A model generated the notes under the pieces. The model saw only the letters and a list, made by a program, of their open reading frames with translations, did no database searches and had not been told where the DNA came from. Position numbers and translations under genes: made by a program. A DNA stretch of 64,000 nt from Crossaster papposus (lineage: Eukaryota > Echinodermata > Asteroidea > Velatida > Solasteridae): positions 1-64,000 of the forward strand of contig JBAIAA010000413.1 in the NCBI GenBank assembly GCA_037893245.1. Direction: 5' to 3'. This document shows positions 60,004 to 64,000 of this stretch, piece after piece. Positions within the stretch are counted from its first letter, which is position 1, and each line of letters starts with the position of its first letter.

Positions 60004-62196
60004 AACACACGCGTTTCAAATTCGCCATAGGTTTGTGCACACAATCCCCGCCCACAAATAAGGGCATGAAGGAAAGCATGCCCCGGGAAGGGGCTGGGTG
60101 TTAGGAGATAGAGGGGGGCCTCCAGGAATGGCAAAATTAGCAATTTGACCCGGGGCATGCTTTGTTAGTATTTTATTTCGATTTTCTGAAAATGTTAACG
60201 TTAACACACGCGTTTCAAATTCGCCATAGGTTTGTGCACACAATCCCCGCCCACAAATAAGGGCATGAAGGAAAGCATACCCCGGGAAGGGGCTGGGTGT
60301 TAGGAGATAGAGGGGGGGGCCTCTAGGAATGGCAAAATTAGCAATTTGACCCGGGGCATGCTTTGTTAGTATTTTATTTCTATTTTCTGAAAATGTTAAC
60401 GTTAACACACGCGTTTCAAATTCGCCATAGGTTTGTGCACACAATCCCCGCCCACAAATAAGGGCATGAAGGAAAGCATGCCCCGGGAAGGGGCTGGGTG
60501 TTAGGAGATAGAGGGGGCCTCCAGGAATGGCAAAATTAGCAATTTGACCCGGGGCATGCTTTGTTAGTATTTTATTTCGATTTTCTGAAAATGTTAACGT
60601 TAACACACGAGTTTCAAATTCGCCATAGGTTTGTGCACACAATCCACGCCCACAAATAAGGGCATGAAGGAAAGCATGCCCCGGGAAGGGGCTGGGTGTT
60701 AGGAGATAGAGGGGGGCCTCCAGGAATAGCAACATTAGCAATTTGACCCGGGGCATGCTTTGTTAGTATTTTATTTCGATTTTCTGAAAATTTTAACGTT
60801 AACACACGCGTTTCAAATTCGCCATAGGTTTGTGCACACAATCCCCGCCCACAAATAAGGGCATGAAGGAAAGCATGCCCCGGGAAGGGGCTGGGTGTTA
60901 GGAGATAGAGGGGGGCCTCCAGGAATGGCAAAATTAGCAATTTGACCCGGGGCATGCTTTGTTAGTATTTTATTTCGATTTTCTGAAAATGTTAACGTTA
61001 ACACACGCGTTTCAAATTCGCCATAGGTTTGTGCACACAATCCCCGCCCATAAATAAGGGCATGAAGGAAAGCATGCCCCGGGAAGGGGCTGGGTGTTAG
61101 GAGATAGAGGGGGGGCCTCCAGGAATGGCAACATTAGCAATTTGACCCGGGGCATGCTTTGTTAGTATTTTATTTCGATTTTCTGAAAACTTTAACGTTA
61201 ACACACGCGTTTCAAATTCGCCATAGGTTTGTGCACACAATCCCCGCCCACAAATAAGGGCATGAAGGAAAGCATGCCCCGGGAAGGGGCTGGGTGTTAG
61301 GAGATAGAGGGGGGCCTCCAGGAATGGCAAAATTAGCAATTTGACCCGGGGCATGCTTTGTTAGTATTTTATTTCGATTTTCTGAAAATATTAACGTTAA
61401 CACACGCGTTTCAAATTCGCCATAGGTTTGTGCACACAATCCCCGCCCACAAATAAGGGCATGAAGGAAAGCATGCCCCGGGAAGGGGCTGGGTGTTAGG
61501 AGATAGAGGGGGGCCTCCAGGAATGGCAAAATTAGCAATTTGACCCGGGGCATGCTTTGTTAGTATTTTATTTCGATTTTCTGAAAATGTTAACGTTAAC
61601 ACACGCGTTTCAAATTCGCCATAGGTTTGTGCACACAATCCCCGCCCACAAATAAGGGCATGAAGGAAAGCATACCCCGGGAAGGGGCTGGGTGTTAGGA
61701 GATAGAGGGGGGGGGGCTTCCAGGAATGGCAAAATTAGCAATTTGACCCGGGGTATGCTTTGTTAGTATTTTATTTCTATTTTCTGAAAATGTTAACGTT
61801 AACACACGCGTTTCAAATTCGCCATAGGTTTGTGCACACAATCCCCGCCCACAAATAAGGGCATGAAGGAAAGCATGCCCCGGGAAGGGGCTGGGTGTTA
61901 GGAGATAGAGGGGGCCTCCAGGAATGGCAAAATTAGCAATTTGACCCGGGGCATGCTTTGTTAGTATTTTATTTCGATTTTCTGAAAATGTTAACGTTAA
62001 CACACGAGTTTCAATTCGCCATAGGTTTGTGCACACAATCCACGCCCACAAATAAGGGCATGAAGGAAAGCATGCCCCGGGAAGGGGCTGGGTGTTAGGA
62101 GATAGAGGGGGGCCTCCAGGAATAGCAACATTAGCAATTTGACCCGGGGCATGCTTTGTTAGTATTTTATTTCGATTTTCTGAACATTTTAACGTT
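60004..62196 (+). repeat. 7-mer HOR, 1395-bp unit, one full and one partial copy
   Basis: First unit 60004-61398: F', G' (GCATACC, G8, TTTCTATTTT), X (G5), H, I, J (G7), K. The second unit from 61399 has F'', G'' (G10), X and H, then joins the 62197 segment. Unit length is 7 x 199 + 2, explained by G8 (+2), G5 (-1) and G7 (+1). TTTCTATTTT occurs near 60381 and 61778. A one-base loss (TTTCAATTCG near 62013) is private to the second unit. Confidence 0.9.
61707..61716 (+). repeat. Expanded G10 tract
   Basis: The G6 tract of the consensus is ten G long here, followed by CTTCC in place of CCTCC. The homologous tract in the preceding 7-mer is G8 (60312-60319). The expansion strengthens the G-quadruplex candidate of this monomer. 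Confidence 0.9.
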
Positions 62197-63191
62197 AACA
62201 CACGCGTTTCAAATTCGCCATAGGTTTGTGCACACAATCACCGCCCACAAATAAGGGCATGAAGGAAAGCATGCCCCGGGAAGGGGCTGGGTGTTAGGAG
62301 ATAGAGGGGGGCCTCCAGGAATGGCAACATTAGCAATTTGACCCTGGGCTTGCTTTGTTAGTATTTTATTTCGATTTTCTGAAAATTGTAACGTTAACAC
62401 ACGCGTTTCAAATTCGCCATAGGTTTGTGCACACAATCTCCGCCCACAAATAAGGGCATGAAGGAAAGCATGCCCCGGGAAGGGGCTGGGTGTTAGGAGA
62501 TAGAGGGGGGCCTCCAGGAATGGCAAAATTAGCAATTTGACCCGGGGCATGCTTTGTTAGTATTTTATTTCGATTTTCTGAACATTTTAACGTTAACACA
62601 CGCGTTTCAAATTCGCCATAGGTTTGTGCACACAATCCCCGCCCACAAATAAGGGCATGAAGGAAAGCATGCCCCGGGAAGGGGCTGGGTGTTAGGAGAT
62701 AGAGGGGGGCCTCCAGTAATGGCAAAATTAGCAATTTGACCCGGGGCATGCTTTGTTAGTATTTTATTTAGATTTTCTGAAAATATTAACGTTAACACAC
62801 GCGTTTCAAATTCGCCATAGGTTTGTGCACACAATCCCCGCCCACAAATAAGGGCATGAAGGAAAGCATGCCCCGGGAAGGGGCTGGGTGTTAGGAGATA
62901 GAGGGGGGCCTCCAGGAATGGCAAAATTAGCAATTTGACCCGGGGCAAGCTTTGTTAGTATTTTATTTCGATTTTCTGAAAATGTTAACGTTAACACACG
63001 CGTTTCAAATTCGCCATAGGTTTGTGCACACAATCCCCGCCCACAAATAAGGGCATGAAGGAAAGAATGCCCCGGGAAGGGGCTGGGTGTTAGGAGATAG
63101 AGGGGGGCCTCCAGGAATGGCAAAATTAGCAATTTGACCCGGGGCATGCTTTGTTAGTATTTTATTTCGTTTTTCTGAAAATTTTAACGTT
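62197..63191 (+). repeat. Right copy of the five-monomer flanking segment
   Basis: Counterpart of 53437-54431. Private changes here include AATCTCCGCC near 62438, TTTAGATTTT near 62770 and TTTCGTTTTTC near 63170. Confidence 0.85.
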
Positions 63192-64000
63192 AACACACGC
63201 GTTTCAAATTCGCCATAGGTTTGTGCACACAATCACCGCCCACAAATAAGGGCATGAAGGAAAGCATGCCCCGGGAAGGGGCTGGGTGTTAGGAGATAGA
63301 GGGGGGCCTCCAGTAATGGCAAAATTAGCAATTTGACCCGGGGCATGCTTTGTTAGTATTTTATTTCGATTTTCTGAAAATATTAACGTTAACACACGCG
63401 TTTCAAATTCGCCATAGGTTTGTGCACACAATCCCCGCCCACAAATAAGGGCATGAAGGAAAGCATGCCTCGGGAAGGGGCTGGGTGTTAGGAGATAGAG
63501 GGGGGCCTCCAGGAATGGCAAAATTAGCAATTTGACCCGGGGCATGCTTTGTTAGTAATTTATTTCGATTTTCTGAAAATTTTAACGTTAACACACGCGT
63601 TTCAAATTCGCCATAGGTTTGTGCACACAATCACCGCCCACAAATAAGGGCATGAAGGAAAGCATGCCCCGGGAAGGGGCTGGGTGTTAGGAGATAGAGG
63701 GGGGCCTCCAGGAATAGCAACATTAGCAATTTGACCCGGGGCATGCTTTGTTAGTATTTTATTTCGATTTTCTGAACATTTTAACGTTAACACACGCGTT
63801 TCAAATTCGCCATAGGTTTGTGCACACAATCACCGCCCACAAATAAGGGCATGAAGGAAAGCATGCCCCGGGAAGGGGCTGGGTGTTAGGAGATAGAGGG
63901 GGGCCTCCAGGAATGGCAACATTAGCAATTTGACCCTGGGCTTGCTTTGTTAGTATTTTATTTCGATTTTCTGAAAATTGTAACGTTAACACACGCGTTT
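63192..64000 (+). repeat. Right edge: restart of an 8-monomer spacing
   Basis: Four monomers plus 13 bases. CCAGTAATGG recurs near 63312 and AATAGCAACATT near 63715. The monomer at 63789 repeats that at 62197 at offset 1592, both with GGGCTTGC (near 62348 and 63940). The array clearly continues past the window. Confidence 0.85.

Larger units (their letters stand above)
1..64000 (+). repeat. 199-bp tandem satellite array, 321 complete monomers
   Basis: The same 199-bp unit recurs without interruption, always in the same orientation, from the first base to the last. Taking AACACACGCG as the phase mark, units start at 1, 200, 399, 598 and so on to 63988, giving 321 full monomers plus 13 bases. 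The excess over 321 x 199 is 108 bp, fully explained by five 22-bp internal duplications and 22 small indels (net -2). About 295 monomers are exactly 199 bp; the rest are 198-203 or 221-222 bp. Monomers differ by a few substitutions each, and these variants recur at multiples of 199 bp, which reveals HORs. Both ends of the array lie outside the window. I infer eukaryotic heterochromatin from array size and HOR structure; the family is not one I recognise. Confidence 0.99.

Noticed and set aside
56332..61914. G-tract length differences as sequencing error
   Set aside because: The same tract lengths recur in duplicated HOR copies 2786 and 1395 bp apart, which random homopolymer errors would not reproduce. 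The G8 and G10 tracts remain the least certain.
13..63992. Overlapping antisense reading frames of about 113 residues recurring every 199 bp, with merged forms up to 246 residues
   Set aside because: Because 199 is not a multiple of three, each frame reads through one full monomer and most of the next before a stop. Every copy follows from the same repeat, the same DNA is read in different frames in neighbouring copies, and longer forms appear only where an indel shifts the frame. There is no sign of frame conservation, a signal or a known domain.
1..64000. CRISPR array or phage/bacterial repeat locus
   Set aside because: There are no short repeats separated by unique spacers; the whole 199-bp unit is repeated, and no cas or other prokaryotic gene is present.
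1..64000. Alpha satellite or other familiar human satellites
   Set aside because: The monomer length (199 against 171 bp for alpha) and sequence do not fit, and I see no similarity to the pentameric simple-repeat satellites.
1..64000. SINE- or tRNA-derived satellite with Pol III boxes
   Set aside because: I found no B-box-like GGTTCGA motif and no A-box at the right distance on either strand.

Overview
The whole 64 kb window is one uninterrupted tandem satellite array. A monomer of 199 bp (about 47% GC by hand count of the consensus) repeats head to tail in a single orientation. From base 1 to base 63987 there are 321 complete monomers, and 13 bases of the next one end the window. This count is checked by arithmetic: 321 x 199 = 63879, the excess is 108 bp, and the length changes I located sum to exactly +108 (five 22-bp internal duplications = +110; 22 small indels = -2 net). 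I see no unique sequence, no transposon insertion, no inversion, no RNA gene and no credible protein-coding gene. Long homogenised arrays with multi-monomer higher-order repeats (HORs) point to a eukaryotic chromosome, probably a centromeric, pericentromeric or subtelomeric heterochromatin block. I do not recognise the satellite family and cannot name the organism from sequence alone; it is not the primate alpha-satellite monomer (171 bp).

Monomer anatomy (consensus phase starting AACACACGCG; a copy identical to the consensus I derived by eye is 5837-6035): an MluI site, an alternating TGTGCACA block, a GC-rich half (consensus 61-130, about 61% GC) and an AT-rich end (161-190, about 20% GC). 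A perfect 15-bp inverted repeat flanks a 61-nt loop. A competing 7-bp hairpin shares its left arm, a G-run cluster could form a long-loop G-quadruplex, and a 12-bp palindrome GTTAACGTTAAC spans the monomer junction. The bases next to this palindrome are among the most variable in the repeat and mark monomer subtypes.

Layout: (i) Left domain, 1 to about 19.4 kb: subtypes with a C in the CACAATT block, GACGG variants and GTT/TTT/TGT tails, organised as 3-, 4-, 6- and 8-mer HORs (620, 796, 1195, 1592 and 1613 bp). (ii) Transition, about 19.2-20.0 kb. (iii) Right domain part 1, 20-44 kb: a new subtype set (CACCGCC, CTGCGTGG, CAACATT, GTGCAAACA, ATT tail) in long mosaic HORs with offsets of 14 to 20 monomers (2786-3980 bp), becoming 5-6-mers at 39-44 kb. 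(iv) Part 2, 44.7-53.4 kb: 8-mer (1592 bp) and 12-mer (2388 bp) HORs. (v) Part 3, 53.4-64 kb: a nearly identical 14-mer tandem duplication (2786 bp) and a 7-mer (1395 bp), lying between two copies of a five-monomer segment 8760 bp apart.

Nothing here works as a gene set. The biology visible is array turnover: unequal crossing-over, gene conversion, local amplification and G-tract slippage, on a repeat whose strict 199-bp period and strong inverted repeats may serve chromatin. The antisense 113-residue reading frames that recur every 199 bp are a by-product of the repeat and are not annotated as genes.
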